Shown here: positions 25,793 through 34,092 of the stretch, piece after piece
Position numbering within the stretch: the first letter of the stretch is position 1
How the letters are laid out: every line of letters begins with the position of its first letter
Notes under the pieces: model-generated
The model's input: only the letters and a program-made list of their open reading frames with translations
Database searches by the model: none
What the model was told of the DNA's origin: nothing
Made by a program: the position numbers and the translations under genes
Source of the DNA: Streptomyces longispororuber
GTDB lineage: Bacteria > Actinomycetota > Actinomycetes > Streptomycetales > Streptomycetaceae
Direction of reading: 5' to 3'
Assembly (NCBI RefSeq): GCF_014656095.1
Contig: NZ_BNBT01000017.1
Span: 20,341 to 84,340 of the forward strand
Length of the DNA stretch: 64,000 nucleotides

Positions 25793-26445
25793 GACACATA
25801 TGACCTTTCACATTTTGGGAAGCGCGCACGTGGGCTCGACGACTGCGACAAGCGGAGGGTCGAGGAAGCGGAACGGGAAAAGAGCGCGAAGGGAGATCGC
25901 ATGTCCCGTCGATCCAGTTTATTCTGATCCTTCGCCGAAGCGACAGTCTCGATCCAGTCACATCGGTGGCTCTGCCACACGACCTGTCGAGGACGATTTT
26001 CTGTCGCGCGCCGGAAAGATTTTGCAGCCATGGCGCAAAAATCTTTTGGCTCAGAGACGCGATCCTTTCAGAGTGCGCCCCCGGGTAACTCCAGGGAAGT
26101 GGTCACGGTAGCGCACCGTCGCCTTGCAGTCATCTCGGCATGCGCCCCCGAGGGGAAACATGTCGTCCCTGTGCGCCTGTGCGCCCCCGTAGCGCCTGCT
26201 GAGCCGGGGAAGGCCCTGCGTGATCATTTTTTCTGCTCTTTGTGTGATTTCCGCTCGCGGTCTCGCCGATCACGGCCCGCTCACATGAGGCCACGTATCT
26301 GGGGGAGTGGAGAAGGTTACCGATCCGGTTCCGATGCTGTGTGCCATGGCGAAATCTCGACAGTGCGGTCAGTTTCCGGCCGCGCGTCCCGCACCGGAAA
26401 TACGGGGTGCTGCCGCCGCGGCTGGGAATCGCGGTCACGGGTGGG
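25793..26445 (-). promoter_or_regulatory. AT-richer control region upstream of the biosynthetic operon
   Basis: About 650 bp with noticeably lower GC than the flanks and no believable gene. It contains a 10-bp direct repeat, TCGATCCAGT, at 25910-25919 and 25950-25959 (exactly 40 bp apart). It also has an imperfect inverted repeat of AAAGATTTTGC (26015-26025) with GCAAAAATCTTT (26035-26046). Both lie 120-255 bp upstream of the first gene and are candidate operator sites. No -10/-35 pair stands out clearly. Confidence 0.45.
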
Positions 26446-27504
26446 TCACGGGCGACCGGTGCGGTCCTGCGTACGCGGACCGTCCGGCACTTCGCCCTCA
26501 CGTCCCCCGTCGTCAGGAGGCGCGGCCCGGCCGGTTCGCCGGTCGTTTCCCGTACCGGTCGTGCCGCTCGTGGTCCGGCAGTCGTCGATGTGACGTGGCG
26601 CGCGGCGGGAGGCCGGCAGCGGGGGGTGCCGGGTGAAGCGGTTCCGCGGCAGCAGATCGAGAATGAGGACACACCCCGTCAGCATCGCGGCGGCCCCGCC
26701 GACCTGTGCCGCGGACAGGCGCTCGTCCAGGGTGAGGGTGCCCGCGAGCGACGCGATCACGGGCACCCCGAATTCGACACTGATGGCCCGGCTGGCGCCC
26801 ACCTCGGCCACGAGCCGGAAGTACAGCACGTACGCCACGCCGCTCATCAGCACTCCAAGGACCAGCAGGCCCCCGAAGTCCAACGGACCGGGCGCCCTCG
26901 GCAGGGGGGCGACGACGAGGAAGGGCGAGGTCAGCACACCACCGCACAGGAAGGCGGCGATCGTCACCTCCCAGGAGCCCGTGGTCCGCAGGTGGACCCG
27001 GGCGAAGTTGCTGCCGTAAGCCGCGGCGACGGCTCCTGCCAGGGCCGCGCCGCAGCCCAGGAGTATCGACCCGGTGAGCGGCACCGCCGGGAACCCGACC
27101 AGCAACAAAATCCCCGTGCTGCCGAGAAACAGGCCCAGCCAGTCGGACACCGTCATGCGCTCATGCCCCCACGCGTGGCCGATCACGAGCGAGAACAGGG
27201 GGATGCTCGCCGACAGGATGGCTGTTATGGCTGTTCCCGCTCGTGGAATCGCGAAGGAGAGCCCCAAATACTGCGCTGCCACTGTCGTCGCCCCGACGAC
27301 GGCGAAGGGCCGCCATCCGGCGCCGAAATCAAGGGTGCGCTGCGTAACGAGCGCGATCACGGCCAGAAATGTTCCGGCGATAAGTGAACGGAAGGCGACC
27401 ACTCCGACCCAGCCGAAGGCCTGCTGCGTCATCGACTGTACCGCGAACGACATGCCCCAGACGAACAGCACGATCGCGTAGTCGACCATGTGCCTTCTCT
27501 GCAT
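26446..27504 (-). CDS. EamA/DMT-family transporter (exporter-like)
   Basis: A 352-residue membrane protein with two EamA repeats (about 10 TM helices): VDYAIVLFVWGMSFAVQSM at the start and a second repeat from ~GSILLGCGAALAGAVAAAYG. ISVEFGVPVIASLAGTLTLDERLSAAQVGGAAAMLTG is the typical last-helices signature. DMT family members of this type export amino acids and small metabolites. A ~70-residue disordered, Arg/Gly/Thr-rich tail follows. The ATG at 27504 is preceded by GAGAGGTGG. It lies upstream of, and co-directional with, the biosynthetic operon, so product export is a reasonable guess. Confidence 0.78.
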   Translation of the reverse strand: MQRRHMVDYAIVLFVWGMSFAVQSMTQQAFGWVGVVAFRSLIAGTFLAVIALVTQRTLDFGAGWRPFAVVGATTVAAQYLGLSFAIPRAGTAITAILSASIPLFSLVIGHAWGHERMTVSDWLGLFLGSTGILLLVGFPAVPLTGSILLGCGAALAGAVAAAYGSNFARVHLRTTGSWEVTIAAFLCGGVLTSPFLVVAPLPRAPGPLDFGGLLVLGVLMSGVAYVLYFRLVAEVGASRAISVEFGVPVIASLAGTLTLDERLSAAQVGGAAAMLTGCVLILDLLPRNRFTRHPPLPASRRAPRHIDDCRTTSGTTGTGNDRRTGRAAPPDDGGREGEVPDGPRTQDRTGRP

Positions 27505-27754
27505 CTCGTTTCCACCTCTCGAGAATTCGGTCCGCTGCCGCGCTTGAGGCAGCGGCTGATCGAAGCCCCGTTGTGTCCCTGCGTCAGGGAGAAACAGATG
27601 AGTGATGAGCCTGCGGATGCCGGAATCCGGTACTGTCCCGCTTCGGGTTGAGAACGCGGCTCGCGATGGTGGAGGTGAGGGAAACTCCCGCCTCACTTCG
27701 GGCGAGTTTCCACTGTGGAACGACTCGGCTCGCGACAGCCCCGATCCCTCGTTC

Positions 27755-27774
27755 CTTCCCTCGTGCGAGGGAAG
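27755..27774. promoter_or_regulatory. Perfect 20-bp palindrome, candidate operator
   Basis: CTTCCCTCG-TG-CGAGGGAAG is a perfect inverted repeat (9-bp arms, 2-bp spacer). It lies in the 380-bp region between the EamA gene (minus) and the MarR gene (plus); the rest of that region shows no gene. The size fits a dimeric regulator site; which gene it serves is unknown. Confidence 0.5.
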
Positions 27775-27886
27775 CGGGTCACACGTTTGGCCTAGAGGGT
27801 GGTGGTGTTCCTTGATCTTCCTTGCGCTGTCCTCCCGGAATGCCCCGGGTGTGCCCCTCGTGGCGCCTTCCGAGGCCCTGGCGCCC

Positions 27887-27916
27887 AGAGATGGCTATGT
27901 TGACATAGCTATCTCT
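27887..27916 (+). promoter_or_regulatory. 30-bp near-perfect palindromic operator of the MarR gene
   Basis: AGAGAT-G-GCTATGT-TG-ACATAGC-T-ATCTCT is symmetric except for one mismatched pair (27893/27910). It overlaps the TTGACA -35 hexamer at 27900-27905, which is ideal for autorepression by the adjacent MarR protein. Confidence 0.75.
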
Positions 27917-27929
27917 GCATACCTAAAGT
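27900..27929 (+). promoter_or_regulatory. Sigma-70-type promoter of the MarR gene
   Basis: A consensus TTGACA (27900-27905) and TAAAGT (27924-27929) are spaced by 18 bp. The start of transcription would fall at about 27936-27937, on the ATG itself, so the mRNA is probably leaderless. This fits the lack of a ribosome binding site. Confidence 0.65.
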
Positions 27930-27936
27930 GTCCGGC

Positions 27937-28410
27937 ATGCCCCCGCACAGTGCGTCCGGCCAGGACATCGACCGCGTGGCCGCCGAGCTCGCGGCGTGCC
28001 TGCCCGCGCTGTCCCGGGCCCTGGAGCGGCAGGTCGGGCAGGAGTTCCCGCACCCCAAGCCGCCGGAGGCGCAGCTCGCGCTGCTGCGCCATGTCGCGGC
28101 CCACGACGGCACCACCGTGCGGGAGGCGGCGCGGGCCCTGCTGATGAAGCCGAACAACGTGAGCGCGCTGGTCACGCAGATGACCGAGCAGAACCTCTTG
28201 GAGCGGCGGCAGGATCCGGCCGACAAGCGCGTCGCGCGCCTGCACCTCACCGCGGTCTCCCGAAGGCAGATCACCGAGGTGCAGAGCCTGATGAGCACCC
28301 ACCTCGCGCGGGCGCTGCACACCCTGACCGACGGTGAACTCGACGCCCTCGGCTCGGCCCTCGGCGCACTCCACGCGCTGAACGGGCGCCTGCACCCCGC
28401 CACGCGCTGA
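27937..28410 (+). CDS. MarR-family transcriptional regulator
   Basis: A 157-residue winged-helix regulator. GTTVREAARALLMKPNNVSALVTQMTEQNLLERR is the recognition helix region, and DPADKRVARLHLTAVSRRQ is the wing with the MarR-typical D-x-R-D/K-x-R-x-x-x-L-x-L-T pattern. The flanking helices form the dimer interface. It probably represses itself and the MFS pump at 28803 and is released by a drug-like ligand. ATG 27937 is chosen over GTG 27928 because it coincides with the predicted transcription start. The 30-bp palindrome just upstream is the probable binding site. Confidence 0.85.
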   Translation: MPPHSASGQDIDRVAAELAACLPALSRALERQVGQEFPHPKPPEAQLALLRHVAAHDGTTVREAARALLMKPNNVSALVTQMTEQNLLERRQDPADKRVARLHLTAVSRRQITEVQSLMSTHLARALHTLTDGELDALGSALGALHALNGRLHPATR

Positions 28411-28802
28411 CCCCGCGCACCGGACGCGCCCTGCCCAACGGGCGTACTCCGCGCACCGGGCGCAGCCTGCCCAGGGGACGCACCCCGCGCGCCGGGCGCA
28501 GCCCGCACGTCGCACGCACCCCGCCCAACGGGCGTACCCCGTACCGGACGTATCTCGTCCACCGGGTGTGCCGCGCCCCGGTGCGCGGCACGCGCATCCG
28601 GTCGTGAGGCGCGCGCATCCGATGCTGAGGCGCGCGTGCGTACGTACGCGCGCCGCCGTGGCGGTGGGTCGTGTTCCGTTCGCCCGGCCGCTCCCGTGGC
28701 GCGCGTGGCCAGGGCCACTTCCGTGCGCGGACGTGGCGTCGCCCGTCCGCGCGCTCCTCCATGTCGTACACCCACCCCTCACCACGAAGGACGGACCCCT
28801 TC
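28411..28802 (+). other. Repeat-rich spacer between MarR and MFS genes
   Basis: About 390 bp without a supported gene. It has degenerate direct repeats of a CGCACCGGGCGCAGCCTGCC-like unit (roughly 28419-28560) and a partly palindromic GCGCGCGTGCGTACGTACGCGCGC-like stretch near 28631-28653. A minus-strand ORF here encodes only Trp/Ala/Gly/Arg/Cys repeats and was not accepted. Confidence 0.45.
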
Positions 28803-30395
28803 ATGCCCTCCGACGTCCTGAAGACCCCGGCCGCGCCCGCCCGCCCGGGCCCGCCCGCCGAGCCGCGCGGGCGGCGCGCCAACCCGTGGCTGACCCTGGT
28901 CGCCGTCGCCTTCGGCCTCTTCATGGTCGGCCTCGACGGCTCGGTCGTCTCGATCGCCAACCCGGAGATCGGCCGCGACCTGCGCGCCTCCACCGCCGAC
29001 CTGCAGTGGGTCACCAACTCCTACCTGCTCGCCCTCGCCGCGGCCCTGATCCTCGGCGGCAAGCTCGGCGACCGCTTCGGCCGCCGCACCTTCTACCTCG
29101 TCGGCGTCGCCGGATTCACCGTCGCCTCCGTCGCCATCGGCCTGGCCGGGTCCATCGAGGGCGTCATCGCCTTCCGAGCTCTCCAGGGCTTCTTCGGCGC
29201 GCTGCTCATGCCCAACACGCTCGGACTGCTGCGTGCCGTCTTCCCGCCGAGGAAGTTCGGCATGGCCGTCGGCATCTGGGCCATGGTCTCGTCGGTGTCC
29301 ACGGCGCTCGGGCCCATCGTCGGCGGCCTGCTCGTCGAGCACGTCACCTGGGAGTCCGTCTTCTACATCAACGTCCCCATCGGCGTGCTCGCGCTCGCCT
29401 TCAGCGGCGCCGTCCTGCCACAGAGCAAGAACACCGCGGCGGCGCGGGAGAAGTTCGACATCCCCGGCGTCGTCCTGCTCGCCCTCGGCCTCCTCGCCGT
29501 CGTCTTCGGCGTCATCAAGGGCGAGACGTGGGGCTGGACCTCGGCGGGCACCCTGGGCGCGATCGGCGCGGGCGTGGTGCTCCTGCTGCTCTTCGGCCGG
29601 TACGAGACGCGCGTCGCGCACCCCCTGCTGCCCATGCGCCTGTTCCGCAACCCGGCGCTGACCATCGGCACCGTCATCACCGCCCTGAACTTCTTCGTCC
29701 TGCTCGGTGTCATCTTCTTCGTGATGCTGTACCTGCAGAACGTCCGCGGGTTCACCCCGGTCGAGGCCGGTGTCCGCACGCTCCCGCTCAGCCTCGCCTC
29801 CGTCGTCGCCTCGCCCCTGGGCGCCGCGCTCACCGAGAGGTTCGGCCCGCGCCTCACCATGCCGCTGGGCATGGTCCTCCAGGCCGCCGCCTGCTTCGCC
29901 CTGCTCGGCTGGGGCGCGGACTCCTCGTACGCCGCGATGTGGCCGCCCTTCATCGCGCTCGGCCTCGGCGTGGGCATGGTGATGGCCTCGTCCTCCGACG
30001 CCGTCGTGGGCAACGCGCCCGTCACGGACGGCGGCGTCGCCGGCGGCCTCCAGGCCACCGCGCTCCAGGTCGGCGGGGCGCTCGGCACGTCCGTCCTCGT
30101 CTCCCTCATCAGCAGCCGTGTCGGTTCCACGCTGACCGGTGAGCTGACGTCGGCCGGTGTGCCCGCCGACGCCGCGCACGGCCTGGGGGAGGCGAAGGAC
30201 GCGGTGGCCATGGGCGTCGCCCCCGTCTCCGGCGAGATGCCGGAGCGGCTCGGGTACGCCGTCGCCGAGGGTAGCCACCAGGCCTTCATGAACGGCGTCC
30301 ACACGGCGGCCCTGGTCTCCGGCGTGCTGTGCGTCCTGGGCGCCGTGCTCGCCGCGGCCGGCGTACGCCGCGCGCCCGGGACGCCCCGGCACTGA
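28803..30395 (+). CDS. MFS drug exporter (DHA2, 14-TM)
   Basis: A 530-residue DHA2 efflux pump of normal length. It has FGLFMVGLDGSVVSIANPEIG (motif D1), GGKLGDRFGRRTFYL (motif A), MVSSVSTALGPIVGGLL (motif C) and FYINVPIGVLALA. AAGGA lies 13 nt upstream of the ATG. It follows the MarR gene in the same direction, the classic regulator-pump arrangement, so it is the likely target of that repressor. It lacks the C-terminal extension of the pump at 3123-5201. The substrate is unknown; the nearby biosynthetic operon makes self-resistance or export possible. Confidence 0.88.
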   Translation: MPSDVLKTPAAPARPGPPAEPRGRRANPWLTLVAVAFGLFMVGLDGSVVSIANPEIGRDLRASTADLQWVTNSYLLALAAALILGGKLGDRFGRRTFYLVGVAGFTVASVAIGLAGSIEGVIAFRALQGFFGALLMPNTLGLLRAVFPPRKFGMAVGIWAMVSSVSTALGPIVGGLLVEHVTWESVFYINVPIGVLALAFSGAVLPQSKNTAAAREKFDIPGVVLLALGLLAVVFGVIKGETWGWTSAGTLGAIGAGVVLLLLFGRYETRVAHPLLPMRLFRNPALTIGTVITALNFFVLLGVIFFVMLYLQNVRGFTPVEAGVRTLPLSLASVVASPLGAALTERFGPRLTMPLGMVLQAAACFALLGWGADSSYAAMWPPFIALGLGVGMVMASSSDAVVGNAPVTDGGVAGGLQATALQVGGALGTSVLVSLISSRVGSTLTGELTSAGVPADAAHGLGEAKDAVAMGVAPVSGEMPERLGYAVAEGSHQAFMNGVHTAALVSGVLCVLGAVLAAAGVRRAPGTPRH

Positions 30396-30425
30396 GGTCC
30401 CGTACGCCTGGTCCGGTGAGCGCCC

Positions 30426-30467
30426 CGGTGGGAGGGGCAGGCCCGCGCGGGCCTGCCCCTCCCACCG
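30426..30467. terminator. Perfect 42-nt palindrome, bidirectional terminator
   Basis: Two perfectly complementary 21-bp arms meet with no loop spacer between the convergent MFS and acetyltransferase genes (stops at 30395 and 30473). It is among the strongest hairpins in the window. Confidence 0.85.
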
Positions 30468-30472
30468 TTGGT

Positions 30473-31711
30473 TCAGAACCAGTGCAGGCAGTGCGGGGTG
30501 CGCTCGGCGCGGAAGAGGGCGTCGGCGAGGAGGGCCGCGCCCGCGTGGTGGGCCCGGACGTGGCCGGCGCGCACGAGGGTGCTCGGGGCGGTGCCGCCGA
30601 GGTAGAGCGCCCCGAGGTCGCCGATGTCCAGGGACAGGTCGGGCTCCCGGTCCGTCGGGACGCAGTCGGCCTTGCCCTCCCGGACGGTCAGCAGGTAGCG
30701 GCCGTGCTCGCCGAGGAACGGGTCGTCGACGTCGAGGACGAGCTCGCCGTCCGTGAACCAGCCGCGGGCGGTCAGCGCGCGCGGGACGTCGAGGAGCCGT
30801 ACCCACAGCCAGTCGGTCTCCCCGCTCGCCTCGCCGGCACGGAGGTCCGCGAGCTGCCAGCGCAGCGGGTGCTGGGGCGGGACGTGCTGGAACACGACCT
30901 GGGAGACCAGGTCGTGCCCCAGTACGCACCGGGCCAGTGCCGTGAAGGCGGCGTCGTCGGTGGCGACGGTCTCGTCGACCGTCAGGGTGGTGGCCTCGAC
31001 CACGTAGCTGGCGTAGCCGTCCGGGACACCGTCGGCGTCCCGGTGCACGGCCACGTAGCGCGGCGCCGGCGAGACCGGGGGCCGCCCCGCGCCCAGGGCC
31101 CACCAGTGGTGCGGCCGGGACAGGGCGCCGGGCTGGGCGCGGCGGTACCGGTCGTAGACCTCCTCCAGCACCTCGCCGCACTCGGCGCGGCGCAGCACCT
31201 CGACCGAACCGCCGTCCGGGCCTTCGGCCGAGCCGGCCGCCGGTACGCCCGCCGCAGGCCGCCGGGGAGGGGCGAACGCGGCCCGGTGGCGCGGCACCGT
31301 GAGCCGCGCCGTGTAGGTCGCAGGGCCGTAGCCGAAGCGGCCGTAGATCGGGGCCTCGGAGGCCAGCAGGACGGAGAGGAACTCCCCGCGCGCCCGTATC
31401 CCGGCGAGCTGGTGCCGCACCATCGCGCTGAGTACGCCCCGGCGTCGGTGCGACGGCACGACGCCCACGGCGGTCACCCCGGCGGCCGGGACGAGGACGT
31501 CCCCGGGCAGGGTGAGCTCGAAGGAGTACGCGCCCGCGGTGCCGACGGGCCGCCCCTCCGGCGTCAGGGCGAGCAGGCAGCGGTCCCCTTCGAGCGCCGC
31601 CCACCACGGCCCGCCGCCTTCGGGCGGGGTGTCCGGGAGACGCCCGAAGGCGACGTGGAGCGTATCGACGAGCACGCCGAGGTCGTCCTCGGTCGTGGAC
31701 CGGATCTCCAT
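30473..31711 (-). CDS. Eis-family GNAT N-acetyltransferase
   Basis: A 412-residue protein with the three-part Eis architecture. The N-terminal GNAT domain has the acetyl-CoA loop AVGVVPSHRRRGVLSAMV (V-x-P-x-x-R-R-R-G) and LLASEAPIYGRFGYG. A second GNAT-like region follows, then a C-terminal SCP2-like domain ending in LHWF; Eis proteins use the terminal carboxylate in catalysis. They acetylate several amines of aminoglycosides or other cationic substrates. The ATG at 31711 fits the family N-terminus (MEIRSTTEDDL). It converges on the MFS pump; the native substrate is unknown. Confidence 0.85.
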   Translation of the reverse strand: MEIRSTTEDDLGVLVDTLHVAFGRLPDTPPEGGGPWWAALEGDRCLLALTPEGRPVGTAGAYSFELTLPGDVLVPAAGVTAVGVVPSHRRRGVLSAMVRHQLAGIRARGEFLSVLLASEAPIYGRFGYGPATYTARLTVPRHRAAFAPPRRPAAGVPAAGSAEGPDGGSVEVLRRAECGEVLEEVYDRYRRAQPGALSRPHHWWALGAGRPPVSPAPRYVAVHRDADGVPDGYASYVVEATTLTVDETVATDDAAFTALARCVLGHDLVSQVVFQHVPPQHPLRWQLADLRAGEASGETDWLWVRLLDVPRALTARGWFTDGELVLDVDDPFLGEHGRYLLTVREGKADCVPTDREPDLSLDIGDLGALYLGGTAPSTLVRAGHVRAHHAGAALLADALFRAERTPHCLHWF

Positions 31712-31813
31712 GGCCGCCCGTACCCCTTCGCGATCTCGGCACCGCGGACCAGCGCCGACCTCACAGGGCACCGTCGACCCGTGGCCAGGGCAAACGAATT
31801 ACCGCCGGGGCGG

Positions 31814-31836
31814 GGCTGTGGCTGTGGTTGTGGCTG
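31814..31836. repeat. Second copy of the 23-bp GTGGCT element
   Basis: The 23-mer is identical to 7425-7447. It again lies upstream (about 100-125 bp) of a minus-strand start codon, in a 219-bp spacer without a gene. Confidence 0.7.
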
Positions 31837-31930
31837 TCGCGCACCGCACGGTGCCTGGTGGCCGGGCGGACCGCCCCTGGGACGGCGCCCGGCCCGGCAG
31901 CCCAACCCCTGCCGGTCGTAAGGGAGATGG

Positions 31931-32191
31931 ATGCGCCTGATGCCGGACGAGCATCAGGTGCGCTCCCTCGACCACCAGTGGCAGCTCGGCAACACGCGTG
32001 GCCAGATGCGCACGTGGGGCCGGGGGCAGTTCCGGTGGACGACCTTCGACCTGTCGGTGGAACGGGGGCCGGACGGCAAGCGCCGTATCAAGAAGACGAC
32101 GTTGACCGACACCGCGGACCTGAAGAACCCCTTGCGCGACGCGGTGCTCGCCATGGGCTGGTCCTGGAGGGCACGCCTGTCGAAGCTCTGA
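31931..32191 (+). CDS. Small conserved-looking hypothetical protein
   Basis: An 86-residue basic protein (QWQLGNTRGQMRTWGRG, then RRIKKTTLTDTADLKNPL) with no signal or membrane segment. AAGGGAGA sits 5 nt before the ATG at 31931. Composition and codon use look coding (balanced charged residues, few Arg/Pro runs). I do not recognise a family. Confidence 0.55.
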   Translation: MRLMPDEHQVRSLDHQWQLGNTRGQMRTWGRGQFRWTTFDLSVERGPDGKRRIKKTTLTDTADLKNPLRDAVLAMGWSWRARLSKL

Positions 32192-32240
32192 GCGGCCCAC
32201 GCGGCCACGGCTGCCGGAGGCCGTCCTCGCGGGGGCGGGG

Positions 32241-32600
32241 TCAGCCGACGGCGGCCCAGGACCACAACGCCAACCCGGTGGTGATCGGGCAGGCCACGAT
32301 GCCCGTCAGGAGCAGGCGGCTTGGCCAGGACAGGCGGCGGATGCCAGGGGCGAACGTCAGGGCGGTCAGGGTCGCGGCGGCGCCGGCGACGACGGCCACG
32401 TAGCGCAGGACGAAGGCGCCGGTGTCCTCACCCGCGGCCGCGCCCCAGAGCGCGGCCAGACCCACGAGCAACGTGATCCAGCCCAGCGACACCAGCGTGA
32501 GCGCCCACAGCACGCCCGCCACCACGACGAGCCCCTTGTGCTCGGAGCGTGGTGCGGGCCGGGCGGGGCCGTAGAGGCGTGCGTAGGTGCCGGAGTTCAT
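32241..32600 (-). CDS. Small membrane protein (four-helix)
   Basis: A 119-residue protein with about three to four hydrophobic helices (GLVVVAGVLWALTLVSLGW, ITLLVGLAALWGA, YVAVVAGAAATLTALTFA, LLLTGIVACPITTGLALWSW) after a short soluble N-terminus. ATG 32600 has AAGGA upstream. No family recognised. Confidence 0.6.
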   Translation of the reverse strand: MNSGTYARLYGPARPAPRSEHKGLVVVAGVLWALTLVSLGWITLLVGLAALWGAAAGEDTGAFVLRYVAVVAGAAATLTALTFAPGIRRLSWPSRLLLTGIVACPITTGLALWSWAAVG

Positions 32601-33084
32601 CGTCGGTCCTTCCATGATCGGTACGCGCCATCCTGTTCCGCCCGCCCCGCCGCGGCATGGGCGCGGATACTCATCCGCGCCGTGGCGCGTACTCAGCCGA
32701 CGCGACCCGGCCTCCGCACCGGAAGGCCCTCGACGGCCGACGCGACGCAGCCCCGGCTCCGTCTTCCGGCGGCGCGACGCGCGGCAGAGGCCTGTCTGTG
32801 CCGGGGGGCGGACGACGGTGTGGCGCGCCGTCAGGCGGGTGCGGGCGGGTGCGGGCGGGTGTGCTCGCGGGCCACCGGTCGTGGCTGAGGGCGGGTTGGC
32901 GCAGTGGAGGGATGCTGGGGAGGCAGGCCGAACGTCGGGGACAGCGGAAGGGGACGATCGTGACCGGAGTGTCAGGACTCCATGCCGGGGCCGTCGCGTC
33001 GCGGGCGGCGGCGGTGGCCATGGGGCCGCTCGCTGTGGTGCGCCAGGGGTGCCGGTGGTTTGGTCGGGGGGCGGGGGTGGGGGC
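32601..33084. other. Intergenic region without a supported gene
   Basis: About 480 bp. It contains a short G-rich direct repeat (three GGCGGGTGC-type units near 32834-32862) and must hold divergent promoters for 32600 (minus) and 33085 (plus). Nothing else stands out. Confidence 0.4.
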
Positions 33085-34092
33085 GTGAGCCGGATTCGGG
33101 TGGCTCTGGCCATGTCCTCGCGGGCCGCGGGGGCCGTGTTCACGCCGCGGGCCCTGGCCGCGCTGGGGGAGGTGTGCGACCTGGCCCCGCCCCCCGCCCT
33201 CGACGACCTGACGACCGACCGCGCCCGGGGCGTCCTCGCCGGCGTGGACCTCCTCGTGACGGGCTGGGGCTGCCCGCCGCTCGACGCGGCCGCCCTGGCC
33301 GCGGCGCCCCGCCTCAAGGCCGTGGTGCACGCGGCCGGTTCGGTGCGCGGGCACGTCACCGACGCCTGCTGGGAGCGCGGCATCGAGGTGTCGTCGGCCG
33401 CCGCGGCCAACGCGCTGCCGGTCGCCGAGTACACCCTCGCGATGATCCTGCTGCACGGCAAGCACGTCCTGGAACGGGCCCGCGACTACCGGCGCGACCG
33501 CACCCGCAGCGACTGGCTGTCCACCCCGCATGAGGTGGGCAACTACCGCCGCACCGTGGGCGTCCTGTCCGCCTCGCTCACCGGCCGCCGCGTCATCGAG
33601 CTGCTGCACCCCTTCGACTTCGAGGTGCTCCTGTACGACCCCTACGTCAGCCGCGCGGAGGCCGCCGACCTCGGCGTGGAGCCGGTCGGGCTGCCCGAAC
33701 TCTTCGCGCGCGGCGACCTGGTGAGCATCCACACGCCGCTGCTGCCCGCCACGCGCGGCCTCGTCAGCCGGGAGCTGCTCACCGCGATGCGGCCCGGAGC
33801 CGCCCTCGTCAACACCGCGCGCGGCGCCGTCGTCGACCAGGACGCGCTGACCGACGTGGTGCGCGCGGGCCGCATCCGCGCGGTCCTCGACGTCACGGAC
33901 CCCGAGGTGCTGCCCGCCGACCACCCCCTGTGGGACTGCCCGAACGCGCTCATCACCCCGCACCTCGCGGGCTCCCTGGGCAGCGAGTGGGAGCGCCTCG
34001 CCGACACCGCCGTCGGCGAGGTGGCCCGATGGGCCGCGGGCACGGGCTTCGCGCACCCCGTACGGCGCGAGCGGCTGGCGTTCCTCGCGTGA
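33085..34092 (+). CDS. D-isomer-specific 2-hydroxyacid dehydrogenase
   Basis: A 335-residue NAD-dependent 2-hydroxyacid dehydrogenase. Its catalytic residues are Arg in NTARGAVVD, Glu in DVTDPEVLPADHPLW and His in ITPHLAGSLGSE. The dinucleotide fold reads TVGVLSASLTGRRVIELL, which departs from the classic GxGxxG (GVLSASLTGR), so nucleotide affinity may differ. It interconverts 2-oxo and D-2-hydroxy acids. The stop overlaps the DUF2264 start by 4 nt (GTGA). This pairing suggests sugar-acid or uronate-type catabolism, but no specific substrate can be read from the sequence. Confidence 0.83.
   Translation: MSRIRVALAMSSRAAGAVFTPRALAALGEVCDLAPPPALDDLTTDRARGVLAGVDLLVTGWGCPPLDAAALAAAPRLKAVVHAAGSVRGHVTDACWERGIEVSSAAAANALPVAEYTLAMILLHGKHVLERARDYRRDRTRSDWLSTPHEVGNYRRTVGVLSASLTGRRVIELLHPFDFEVLLYDPYVSRAEAADLGVEPVGLPELFARGDLVSIHTPLLPATRGLVSRELLTAMRPGAALVNTARGAVVDQDALTDVVRAGRIRAVLDVTDPEVLPADHPLWDCPNALITPHLAGSLGSEWERLADTAVGEVARWAAGTGFAHPVRRERLAFLA

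Noticed and set aside
25720..26672. Several 100-190-residue ORFs in the control region upstream of the GS-like gene
   Set aside because: Compositions are Ser/Arg/Cys-rich without domain motifs, starts lack ribosome binding sites, and the DNA has promoter-like lower GC.
27895..28785. Minus-strand ORF with RWAGCVRRAGCARRAGC-type repeats over the MarR gene and spacer
   Set aside because: The repeats come from intergenic DNA repeats and it runs antisense through the whole MarR gene; no family resemblance.
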